From Candidatus Bathycorpusculum sp. (GTDB taxonomy: Archaea > Thermoproteota > Bathyarchaeia > Bathyarchaeales > Bathycorpusculaceae): 33,539 bases of DNA. Below, in pieces: positions 1-6,085 of this stretch (within the stretch, counting starts at the first letter, position 1; every line of letters starts with the position of its first letter). The notes under the pieces are model-generated. The model saw nothing but the letters and a program-made list of their open reading frames with translations. It did not search any database and was not told the origin of the DNA. The stretch lies in contig WQYG01000012.1 in assembly GCA_009781395.1 (NCBI GenBank), positions 1 through 33,539 of the forward strand. Reading direction: 5' to 3'. The position numbers were made by a program, and so were the translations under genes.

Positions 1-90
1 GAGGTCATGTTGCCTCAAAAAAACGTTCGGTGTTTCTTCCAACCATCCATAGTTAAAAGTAATAGGGCAAAAAGGCTCTTTCCATTGCAC
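1..90 (-). CDS. Partial hypothetical protein running off the left edge
   Basis: A minus-strand frame is open from a GTG at the right end of this interval to base 1. It reads as protein-like sequence rich in aromatic residues and Pro (MQWKEPFCPITFNYGWLEE and onward to a QHDL at the edge). Only 30 codons are visible, so no function can be assigned. The frame has a stop a few codons upstream, so translation must start at the GTG or a nearby ATT. It lies 17 bases downstream of the 59-codon ORF, which suggests one transcript. The composition looks like virion or tail-type small proteins, but that is an impression only. Confidence 0.4.
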   Translation of the reverse strand, partial: MQWKEPFCPITFNYGWLEETPNVFLRQHDL

Positions 91-107
91 TTCAATGAAA
101 ACTCATT

Positions 108-287
108 TTATAAAATTTGTTTGAGTTCGGCGTTTTCTTTGACAAGTAAGTTTAGAATGGTATTAAATTGGGTTAATAGATCGTTGATGCGTATATTCAG
201 CAGAGCAAGGGCTTCTTGAACTTGCAAAGACATATTAGGTTTAAGCTGTGCTGTTTGTGTGGGTTCAGGCGTTATTTTTTCATTCAT
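108..287 (-). CDS. Small hypothetical protein (59 aa) with a C-terminal helix
   Basis: This ORF is just below the cut-off of the supplied track. It starts ATG AAT GAA and ends at TAA. The N-terminal 20 residues are Pro/Thr/Gln-rich. Residues about 20-58 form one amphipathic, leucine-rich helix (motifs VQEALALLN, LLTQFNTILNLLVKE) that could be a coiled coil. It sits between the start-less fragment on its right and the partial CDS on its left, all on the minus strand with short gaps, as in an operon. Small coiled-coil proteins of this kind are common in viral or mobile modules, but no family is recognised. Confidence 0.5.
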   Translation of the reverse strand: MNEKITPEPTQTAQLKPNMSLQVQEALALLNIRINDLLTQFNTILNLLVKENAELKQIL

Positions 288-327
288 TCTGTTTTCATCT
301 CATTTAAATAAAAAAGTGTGTTGTGGA

Positions 328-680
328 TTATTGGGTTTTGGATATTGCTATCCAGTTTACTGTAATGTTACCAATTTGTTCTTGTATAGTACATAGGTTG
401 TTGTTTGAAGACATTGGACCAGTGTATACAAGGTTTTCATTTGTATAGTCACCCGAATTGGCTTGTATCATTGAACCACCTGCATGTACGGGATTACCGT
501 TGCCATCACGCAGACATATAGCACGAACATGCGAAGGCACAGAACTGCCAATTGGAGTTGATGTTTCCCCATTACCCGTATTAGCATACCAATCACTAAA
601 CTGGTGATCATGACCTGCATTTGAAAAGGTATATTTGTTTTCAGTATTAGTTTGAGTTACATTATGGTTATGCTTGTGGT
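328..680 (-). pseudogene. Fragment without a visible start; ORF abutting the coaD stop
   Basis: The track lists only the part from an internal GTG (328-540). The same frame is open further upstream and reads as protein well before it: a His/Asn-rich stretch, then FSNAGHDHQFSDWYANTGNG, then RAICLRDGNGNPVHAG, ending ITVNWIAISKTQ. There is no ATG in the frame between the coaD stop and this sequence; upstream the frame simply continues out of frame through the AC-rich coaD 3' end. The simplest reading is a gene that lost its 5' end by recombination next to coaD. Ordinary alternatives are an internal GTG start or an unusual start codon. The Gly/Asn-rich text and terminal VNWIAI motif recall receptor-binding or tail-fibre ends (inference, low confidence). 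Confidence 0.45.
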
Positions 681-1190
681 TTATTTTTGGGGTTGGTTTT
701 GTTTTATTAGGTGGCCTTCTTTGTCTATTTCGTTGGCGCGGATGCGTGTTGTGGATATGGGGGTTTTGTTTTCTGCGGGGACTAGGTTGATTTTTACTAT
801 GTGTAGGGGGGGTAGGTTGGTTTGGAGGCGTTTTTTGTTGATGGTTTCTGCGGTTTTTATGGTTTCTTGGCTTACTATTAGGGCGTCTAGGTTGGTTGTT
901 TGGTTTAGGGTTAGGCCGTAGGGGGTGTGGAGGGGGGAGATTTCGAATCGGTTTTTGAATTCAGGGGTTTTTAGAAAGTTTGTCAAGTCGGTTAGTCGTT
1001 CGTTGTAGGGGGCGACTTTGTGGGTTTTTTGTAGTTGTAGGACGAATTCGTCGCTGGTTAATCCAATATATACATAGTTGCCTACTTCGAAGGCTTTGTT
1101 TAGTAGGGTTTTGTGACCTTTGTGTAGTTTGTCAAAGGTTCCGCCGACTGCGACATTTTTAAAGGGTTGCTTTATCATCATTTTTACCAT
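681..1190 (-). CDS. coaD: Phosphopantetheine adenylyltransferase, archaeal type (CoaD-like)
   Basis: Transfers AMP from ATP to 4'-phosphopantetheine to give dephospho-CoA, the penultimate step of CoA synthesis, in the cytoplasm. The 169-aa protein has the nucleotidyltransferase signature GGTFDKLHKGHK near residues 16-27 (T/HxGH type) and the C-terminal ISTTRIR motif equivalent to ISSTRIR/KMSKS. Length fits the archaeal single-domain enzyme. The first ATG overlaps the pantoate kinase gene by 32 bases; ATGs at codons 4 and 5 are alternatives giving a shorter overlap. It is third in a translationally coupled operon with the ECF S component and pantoate kinase. The coding strand is strongly A/C-rich, giving many Asn, Thr, Lys and Gln. 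Confidence 0.9.
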   Translation of the reverse strand: MVKMMIKQPFKNVAVGGTFDKLHKGHKTLLNKAFEVGNYVYIGLTSDEFVLQLQKTHKVAPYNERLTDLTNFLKTPEFKNRFEISPLHTPYGLTLNQTTNLDALIVSQETIKTAETINKKRLQTNLPPLHIVKINLVPAENKTPISTTRIRANEIDKEGHLIKQNQPQK

Positions 1191-2166
1191 TATCGTTGTC
1201 GTTGTTATTGTTGTTTTTGTTGTTGGTTAGTCTGGCTCCTTGGGGGTCTATTTTGCAGCATAGTACTTGGTTTTTTGGTAGGATTTGTTTGAAGGCTTCT
1301 GTTACTTTTGGGGCGTTTTCTTTTAGGACTATTGCGTGGACGGCTTCGCCTATCATGTTTTGTGTAGCGCCAATAGCTCCTGCGTTGATAGCTAATTGTA
1401 CAAGTTTGTGTACTTGTTTAGTGGCAAAGCCGGTTTTTTGGGCAAATAGCCAGCAGCATTCTAAAAAATTTTCTACACTGGGTTTTTCTAAAATTTTTGT
1501 TAGTGTTTGTCTGCCATAGTGGTTAATTTGGTCATTATTGTTTTTGGAGGAGGAGGGGGATAGGCAGGTTTTAGGAAGGTTGGAGTTGTAAAAGCCGGCT
1601 ACTAGGACGTAGTTGGGGTTGAGGGGTATGCGGTCAATTTTACATATGCCGGGTGCGCCGGGTTTGGTTACAAGGATTAGTCCGCCTCCAACAGATAAAG
1701 AGCTAACTGTGCCTAGGCCTGTTTGAGATTGGATTTCAGCTAGATGTGCAATTTGGCCGATTTGGTTGTAGGTTAAAGGTAGATTTAAGACTTCTTTTAG
1801 GGCTAAGCCTGTTGTTAAAGCTCCTCCGGCGCTAGTTCCAAAGCCCATGCTTATAGGTATGTCAATTTGATGTTCCACTAGTACTGTAAATTTTTGGGAG
1901 GTTTGGTTAAGGATTGTTTGGGTTACATTTTGGGTAACTTTAGCTTCAGGGGCAATTTTGTTGTTTATGGTAATTTGAATGCTGTTTTCTAGAGCAGGTT
2001 TAATGCTGACTTTGGTGTGAACGCCATGTTGAAGGCCAAAACCGCCGCCTGTGGCGCCTACATGTTGTAGGTTAGTGATAGGAGTTCCGTTTGGGTTAGT
2101 TTGGAAAATTTCAAAAAAGCTAGATATGGCGCCGGGTGCGAATGCTTTAGCGGTTTTTTTGGTCAA
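1159..2166 (-). CDS. Pantoate kinase (GHMP superfamily)
   Basis: Archaeal pantoate kinase phosphorylates pantoate; the 4-phosphopantoate is then joined to beta-alanine, the archaeal alternative to PanC plus pantothenate kinase. The 335-aa sequence has the family N-terminus FAPGAISSFFEI, a glycine-rich segment (GATGGGFGLQHGV) and the GHMP ATP loop SMGFGTSAGGALTTGLAL near residue 107. The last 20 residues are a low-complexity Asn/Asp/Lys tail that overlaps the coaD start. It overlaps the upstream transporter gene by 20 bases, so the three genes are probably co-translated. A different GHMP kinase is possible in principle, but the motifs and the coaD neighbour point to CoA synthesis. Confidence 0.88.
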   Translation of the reverse strand: MTKKTAKAFAPGAISSFFEIFQTNPNGTPITNLQHVGATGGGFGLQHGVHTKVSIKPALENSIQITINNKIAPEAKVTQNVTQTILNQTSQKFTVLVEHQIDIPISMGFGTSAGGALTTGLALKEVLNLPLTYNQIGQIAHLAEIQSQTGLGTVSSLSVGGGLILVTKPGAPGICKIDRIPLNPNYVLVAGFYNSNLPKTCLSPSSSKNNNDQINHYGRQTLTKILEKPSVENFLECCWLFAQKTGFATKQVHKLVQLAINAGAIGATQNMIGEAVHAIVLKENAPKVTEAFKQILPKNQVLCCKIDPQGARLTNNKNNNNNDNDNGKNDDKATL

Positions 2167-2953
2167 CGGTTTCGCCTTTTTTTAGGGGTTTATTTTGGTG
2201 TTGTAGTGTTGGGAAAGCGTTTTGGATAGCTTTAATTATAGGGGGTCCGGCTATCAAAAGGAAGGGGATTTCAGTGGCTATAGTCCAGACAAATATGGGT
2301 AAAATAAAAATGGCTGTTAGAGGGTTGCCGCCGTCGATTGATATGATTGATAAGAATAAGGGGCTTACAAGCCATACGGTTACGGAAAGCAAAAAACCGC
2401 CGGCGATTTGTCCAACTATGGCGCCTATAGCATAACTTCGCCATTCTTTCCAACGTATGGAAACAAGAGTAATAGTGCCTAAGCTTACAAGCACGGTTAA
2501 TATGAAAGCAATTAAAAATATTCTAGTTGATAGGCCGCCAGTCCAAATAGACATGGCAGTTATAGCAGAGGGGTTAGAGAGTAAGGCTATCAAAGAAATG
2601 GATAGGCCTATGGTTGCTAAAGATACGCAGGTTAGGGCTTGTTTTAAACTAATGTTTTTAGTGTATAGGTAGCCTATTAGGAAGAATAAAACAAAATTTG
2701 CCGGAACGCCTGCTGTTAAGCTTAAGGCGGGGTTTCCGTGTACAAATATGTCGCGTATGAATATGCCTATTGCGCCGCTTATGCCGCCAACCCATGGACC
2801 GTAGAGGGCTGCAAAAACTGCAGGTATGATTACGGCGGGAAGAAAGCCTATGCCGTAAAAACTTATAAAACCGGTTAGGTATCCGGCTATGGCGTAGAGA
2901 GCAGAGCAAATGCTTATTACAGCAAGATCTTGGGTTGAAAGTTTGATTTTCAA
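2147..2953 (-). CDS. ECF transporter S component-like membrane protein
   Basis: This is a 268-aa, very hydrophobic protein with about six to eight predicted membrane segments, a short basic N-terminus (MKIKLSTQDLAVISICSALY) and a charged cytoplasmic tail. The opening helix, followed by GFLPAVIIPAVFAALYGPWVGG and an acidic/aromatic loop, matches the S-component fold of energy-coupling-factor vitamin transporters (QueT/ECF-S-like). No EcfA or EcfT is in the window, so the energising module must be shared from elsewhere. It is the first gene of the operon with pantoate kinase and coaD (20-base overlap). By context, pantoate, pantothenate or a related CoA precursor is the likely substrate; this is inference and not readable from the sequence. 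Confidence 0.75.
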   Translation of the reverse strand: MKIKLSTQDLAVISICSALYAIAGYLTGFISFYGIGFLPAVIIPAVFAALYGPWVGGISGAIGIFIRDIFVHGNPALSLTAGVPANFVLFFLIGYLYTKNISLKQALTCVSLATIGLSISLIALLSNPSAITAMSIWTGGLSTRIFLIAFILTVLVSLGTITLVSIRWKEWRSYAIGAIVGQIAGGFLLSVTVWLVSPLFLSIISIDGGNPLTAIFILPIFVWTIATEIPFLLIAGPPIIKAIQNAFPTLQHQNKPLKKGETVDQKNR

Positions 2954-3014
2954 TCTTTGTTATTCCTTAAACTTGAGTTTAACTTTTAAAAGATGTAAAC
3001 CAAATAAGTATTTC

Positions 3015-3042
3015 GTTTATAATGTTTAAACATGTTTAAACA
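3015..3042 (-). promoter_or_regulatory. Promoter and tandem-palindrome operator of the ECF-S/pantoate kinase/coaD operon
   Basis: Reading minus, a TATA-like TTATAAAC lies about 60 bases before the ATG of the S component. Immediately upstream, at the BRE position, the decamer TGTTTAAACA occurs twice head to tail without a gap (3023-3042). Each copy is a perfect palindrome and the period is 10 bp, one helical turn. That arrangement suits a dimeric regulator binding cooperatively on one DNA face and blocking or aiding TFB/TBP. The regulator is unknown. Confidence 0.45.
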
Positions 3043-3043
3043 T

Positions 3044-3361
3044 AACAAGCAGAAAACAAACACCAAAACACACAACAACCAACCAACCAACAACCCGCCT
3101 ACAACAAAAACACAACACACAATTGTCACATAAAAAATACAACACACTTTAAAACAACCAACAATTGACAGTTAATACAAAACAGAACACACCACCACAA
3201 TAAGAAATAGCTAACCAGATTTAACGCACCCAACAACTAAATAAAAAACACTAACCTCTTGATTGTATTCCCACTAGCATCCATCAAACAACAACAGAAT
3301 TACCCTTTAAAAACAAAAAAAGCAAAAAAAATAAAAATAAGCAACTAGCACTATGAAACGG
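3044..3361. other. AC-rich spacer, no gene seen
   Basis: The plus strand here is almost only A and C with short runs such as CAACCAACCAACC. Open frames in it are low-complexity artefacts. I see no tRNA-like fold and no terminator beyond A/T runs near 3310-3340, which would be T-runs for minus-strand transcription. Confidence 0.6.
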
Positions 3362-3691
3362 TTACTTTTTATGACGTTTTATGCGATCCTGACGTTGAGT
3401 CTTCTTACGCCAATCCTTCTTACGTTGAGTCTGCATAGTAAAACGTTCCTGCCTAGGCACGTCAAGCTTACGGAAGGGAGACACTTCACGATAAAAAGTC
3501 TCATAACTCATTTTATTATCCTTTAAATCCAAAATAAACTGATTTAACTCCTCTTTTGTCTCACTATCACTAGTTCTATCAAAAGCTTCAACATACACAG
3601 AATACGCTGCATGGAACTGAAAATTTTCGGGATCATCAATTTCAAGTTTTTCAGGGGTTTGTGAATTTTTCTCGTAAGGTTGTTCAGTCAT
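3362..3691 (-). CDS. Hypothetical basic-tailed protein (109 aa from the preferred start)
   Basis: Family not recognised. The protein has an acidic, mixed N-terminal half (DDPENFQFHAAYSVYVEAFD) that looks helical, a middle with KEELNQFILDLKDNKMSYE, and a strongly basic C-terminus (QRKKDWRKKTQRQDRIKRHKK), suggesting nucleic-acid or ribosome contact. The track starts ten codons earlier, but a good TATA box lies only about 20 bases upstream of that ATG. Transcription would then start after it, so the second ATG (MTEQPYEKN) is preferred. It is a single-gene unit on the minus strand. Natural amino-acid composition and its own promoter support a real gene despite no family match. Confidence 0.65.
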   Translation of the reverse strand: MTEQPYEKNSQTPEKLEIDDPENFQFHAAYSVYVEAFDRTSDSETKEELNQFILDLKDNKMSYETFYREVSPFRKLDVPRQERFTMQTQRKKDWRKKTQRQDRIKRHKK

Positions 3692-3733
3692 TCTATTTTC
3701 CCAAGTATTTACAATCAACATGTTACCTTACAC

Positions 3734-3745
3734 CCTTTTATAAGT
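3734..3745 (-). promoter_or_regulatory. TATA box for the basic-tailed hypothetical gene
   Basis: Minus-strand CTTATAAAAGGG is a near-ideal archaeal TATA element. A start site 25-27 bases downstream falls between the two candidate ATGs and decides for the inner start. Confidence 0.5.
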
Positions 3746-4011
3746 GTGCCTACAAAAAACAAAAACCCACAAACCAAACCCCATTAAACCAAAACAAACA
3801 CAAAAACACAAACAACCCCACCCACCCCAACAAAAACACAAAACAAAAACACAAACTCATAAAAAATAACGCCCTAAAGAATAATAGTAAAACAAAAAAA
3901 CCTATGAAAATACAAAACACCCTTTCTCTAAAAACAACAAACTTTACCATTGACAACAAACAAAAAACATAAACCAACACAACTGGAAGATAAATGTAAT
4001 TTCTAAACAGA

Positions 4012-4128
4012 CTACCGTTTAACACATTGCCTTAAAACAGCATCAAAACGATTTGTATCACCATAATCACAGTTTTTACAATCATTTCCACTATCTTGAC
4101 CAAAAGGACAACCTTTTAAATCAGCCAT
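4012..4128 (-). CDS. 38-aa four-cysteine mini-protein, putative metal-binding knuckle
   Basis: Too short for the ORF track. The frame reads MADLKGCPFGQDSGND, then CKNCDYGDTNRFDAV, and ends LRQCVKR before TAG. Four cysteines are spaced C-x9-C-x2-C-x14-C, with CxxC in the middle, typical of small zinc or iron ligating modules. An SD-like GGTG lies about 10 bases before the ATG and a TATA box (TTTATATAAT) about 38 bases upstream, so the transcript leader would be short. Composition is balanced, unlike the AC-rich spacer on both sides. The gene stands alone between the hypothetical and tRNA-Gln. Function unknown; metal binding is inferred from the Cys pattern only. Confidence 0.65.
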   Translation of the reverse strand: MADLKGCPFGQDSGNDCKNCDYGDTNRFDAVLRQCVKR

Positions 4129-4160
4129 AACATTTTTCACCAAACACCTACAAGACAACC

Positions 4161-4170
4161 ATTATATAAA
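4161..4170 (-). promoter_or_regulatory. TATA box of the Cys4 mini-protein gene
   Basis: Minus-strand TTTATATAAT, about 38 bases before the ATG, predicts a start roughly 10-15 bases upstream of it. Its position supports the reality of this small gene. Confidence 0.5.
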
Positions 4171-4296
4171 AATTACCCCATTTCACAACAAGATTTACCC
4201 AAATCAGAACATTTTAACTCAAACGTTCAAATTTTTAAAGCAAAAAACACAACAAACAACATAACAAACTAGACACAAAAACATAATTGAACAGGA

Positions 4297-4369
4297 TAGT
4301 CCAGAAGAGATTCGAACTCTTGTCAAGGGCTCCAGAGGCCCCTATGCTTGACCACTACACCACTGGACT
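4297..4369 (-). tRNA. tRNA-Gln (anticodon CTG)
   Basis: Folded by eye on the minus strand: acceptor AGTCCAG pairs with CTGGACT (7 bp). The D arm contains GTGTAGTGGTCAA. The anticodon stem is GGGGC/GCCCT with loop CTCTGGA, anticodon CTG at plus positions 4333-4335. The T arm is AAGAG-TTCGAAT-CTCTT. The discriminator base is A, CCA is not encoded, and there is no intron. CTG reads CAG glutamine codons; archaea usually charge it through Glu-tRNA-Gln and GatDE, so the gltX product in this window may be the first enzyme acting on it. Confidence 0.93.
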
Positions 4370-4400
4370 TTATGTTAGTATTACGTAGTTGAAATCCTGC

Positions 4401-4410
4401 ATTATAACTT
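4401..4410 (-). promoter_or_regulatory. TATA box of tRNA-Gln
   Basis: Minus-strand AAGTTATAAT lies about 32-40 bases upstream of the mature tRNA 5' end, the usual archaeal tRNA promoter spacing. Confidence 0.5.
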
Positions 4411-4956
4411 TACCGTTCTAGTTAAACACCAAACAAGCTAAAACTCAGCAACATAATCATCAAACACATACACTGCTAAACGGGGTTTTTGATATTTGTG
4501 TGGGTAACTGTAGAGAATATTTATGTGAAGGCTATGTCGGTTTGTAGGAATTATTTGGGGATAGACCTTATTTTGCTGGCAGACGGGAGAGCAATAACTT
4601 GTAGAAAACTGTCAATTAAGAGAGTGTTTGAAAATAATTTTATATTTATGAGAATTTACAATAATTAGATAGTTTTCATTAATAATTTCATCGCGTAACT
4701 TTTTTTGTAGGGTTTATTTCCAATCATCTCAAGTTTTAGAGTGTTACAATAGCTAATTGTTCAATTTGAAAGCTGGATTATCTGTTGAATCTATTATTTT
4801 TCAAGGGTTATTCAACAGTTCTTTATGGCGGAGAATTTTGTTACTCATATAAAAGCAGGTTATTTTATCGTATGTTTGAACAGTATCAAATTTTTGCTCA
4901 AGTCTTGAGTTTTTGAAGATAGTTTGTAGTAAAATTTAAAGAATGTTTTTATTTAA
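4411..4956. other. Spacer upstream of the mevalonate operon
   Basis: This divergent spacer sits between tRNA-Gln (minus) and the mevalonate kinase operon (plus). It holds a 56-59 codon plus-strand ORF (4489 or 4498 to 4668) that I do not consider reliable, an inverted repeat at 4782-4818, and an A/T-rich TATA-like stretch (AAAATTTAAAG) at about 4931-4941 suitable for the downstream operon. No other gene is seen. Confidence 0.5.
4782..4818. repeat. Inverted repeat upstream of the mevalonate kinase gene
   Basis: CTGTTGAAT and ATTCAACAG are perfect 9-bp inverted arms separated by 19 bases. The element lies 110-150 bases upstream of the TATA-like region, so it could be an operator or a stem-loop. 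Chance occurrence in AT-rich DNA cannot be excluded. Confidence 0.35.
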
Positions 4957-4992
4957 ATGATGGTAATGGTTTGGTTAAAGGTGAAAATTTGC

Positions 4993-5934
4993 ATGGGTAA
5001 AGGTTCAGGTTACGGAAAAGTGATTTTGTTTGGTGAGCATTTTGTGGTTCATGGCGTGGCTGGAATAGTTTCGGCTATTGATTCGTCAACAGATGCTATA
5101 GTGTCAAAAGGTGAAAGTGGTCTTGTTGTTAAAGATGATCGTAAAACTGCGAAGGGTTATAGTGAGGAGAAGCGGCTTCAGCAGATAGAGTCTATTGAGC
5201 GTATGTTGAAGGCTATGGATCTTGATCCTAAATTGCCTTTGGATATTTGGATAGGTGGGAGTCTTCCGGGGTTTAGTGGTTTAGGGGCTTCGGCGGCTAG
5301 TAGTGTTGCTATTGCGCGGGCGATTAATGAAGAGTTTGGTTTGAATCTGTCTAATGAGAAAATTAATCAGGTTGCTTATGAAGCAGAAATTGCGTATGCG
5401 GGTAATCCAAGTGGTATTGATAATACTGCGGCAACATATGGCGGTTTGATGTGGTTTAAAAAGGATTCCACAGGTGGACCTGATCTTGTTGAGCGTTTAA
5501 AAATTCAGATGCCTATTGAAATTGTAATTTGTAGTACAGGCAAAGTTGCTAATACTAAAGCTATGGTTGAAGGGGTTGCTGAACGTAAAAAGGCTAATCC
5601 GGCCAAGTATGAGCCTTTGTTTAGTCAAGCCGGAGATCTAACTGTTGCAGGGCGTAGTGCACTTGAAGCAGGCAAGTTGGAAAAGGTTGGTGAGCTTATG
5701 AATGAAAATCATAGGATTTTACAGGAGATTGGGGTTTCTAGTGTAGAGCTTGATTATCTTGTTGATGTAGCTCGTAAGCAAGGGGCTATAGGAGCTAAAC
5801 TTACAGGTGGTGGAGGGGGAGGTTGTATGGTTGCATTAACTCCTGGCAAAGATTTGCAAGAAAAAGTTGCCAATGCTTTTAGAGCTGAAGGGCTTGAGGT
5901 TTTAGCTACAAAAATCGGGGTTATAGCCCGTTAA
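4993..5934 (+). CDS. mvk: Mevalonate kinase
   Basis: Phosphorylates mevalonate to mevalonate 5-phosphate using ATP; a cytoplasmic GHMP kinase. Visible motifs are KVILFGEHFVVHG at the N-terminus, the ATP loop LPGFSGLGASAASSVAIARA in the middle, and the C-terminal glycine loop KLTGGGGGGCMVAL. The track begins at 4957, but the ATG at 4993 (MGKGSGYGKV) has an AAAGGTGA SD eight bases ahead and gives 313 aa, the usual archaeal size; the 12 extra residues do not resemble the family. It is the first gene of a four-gene unit that supplies the following steps. The coding strand is G/T-rich. Confidence 0.93.
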   Translation: MGKGSGYGKVILFGEHFVVHGVAGIVSAIDSSTDAIVSKGESGLVVKDDRKTAKGYSEEKRLQQIESIERMLKAMDLDPKLPLDIWIGGSLPGFSGLGASAASSVAIARAINEEFGLNLSNEKINQVAYEAEIAYAGNPSGIDNTAATYGGLMWFKKDSTGGPDLVERLKIQMPIEIVICSTGKVANTKAMVEGVAERKKANPAKYEPLFSQAGDLTVAGRSALEAGKLEKVGELMNENHRILQEIGVSSVELDYLVDVARKQGAIGAKLTGGGGGGCMVALTPGKDLQEKVANAFRAEGLEVLATKIGVIAR

Positions 5935-6039
5935 ACATTTTTTTTCTTTTTAACGTGTTAATGTTTTATTTTTGGTTAGTATTTGTTTGGTTTGGATTTG
6001 TGTTTTTTAAAAGTTGAAAGTGGTAGGGTTTTCCAAAAG

Positions 6040-6047
6040 CTATAAAC
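6040..6047 (+). promoter_or_regulatory. Possible internal TATA box before the UbiD-like gene
   Basis: CTATAAAC lies about 40-46 bases upstream of a TTG codon that suits the family N-terminus. If used, transcription starts after the ATG chosen by the ORF track, favouring the TTG start. Confidence 0.3.
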
Positions 6048-6085
6048 GGGAACTGCTGTTTATTTTTATTTTTAGGCGAAAGAAT

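Noticed and set aside
7-219. 70-codon plus ORF at the left edge
   Set aside because: Antisense to the better-supported minus frames (partial CDS and 59-aa ORF).
652-1519. Plus ORFs opposite coaD and pantoate kinase
   Set aside because: Shadows created by the A/C-rich minus coding strand; the opposite strand carries clear family motifs.
3750-4025. 91-codon hydrophobic minus ORF
   Set aside because: Phe/Leu/Val/Cys-only composition comes from AC-rich spacer read backwards; it also overlaps the Cys4 mini-protein end.
4489-4668. 56-59 codon plus ORF (VWVTVENIYVKAMSV...)
   Set aside because: No SD or TATA in place, no recognisable pattern, and the length is expected by chance in AT-rich DNA.
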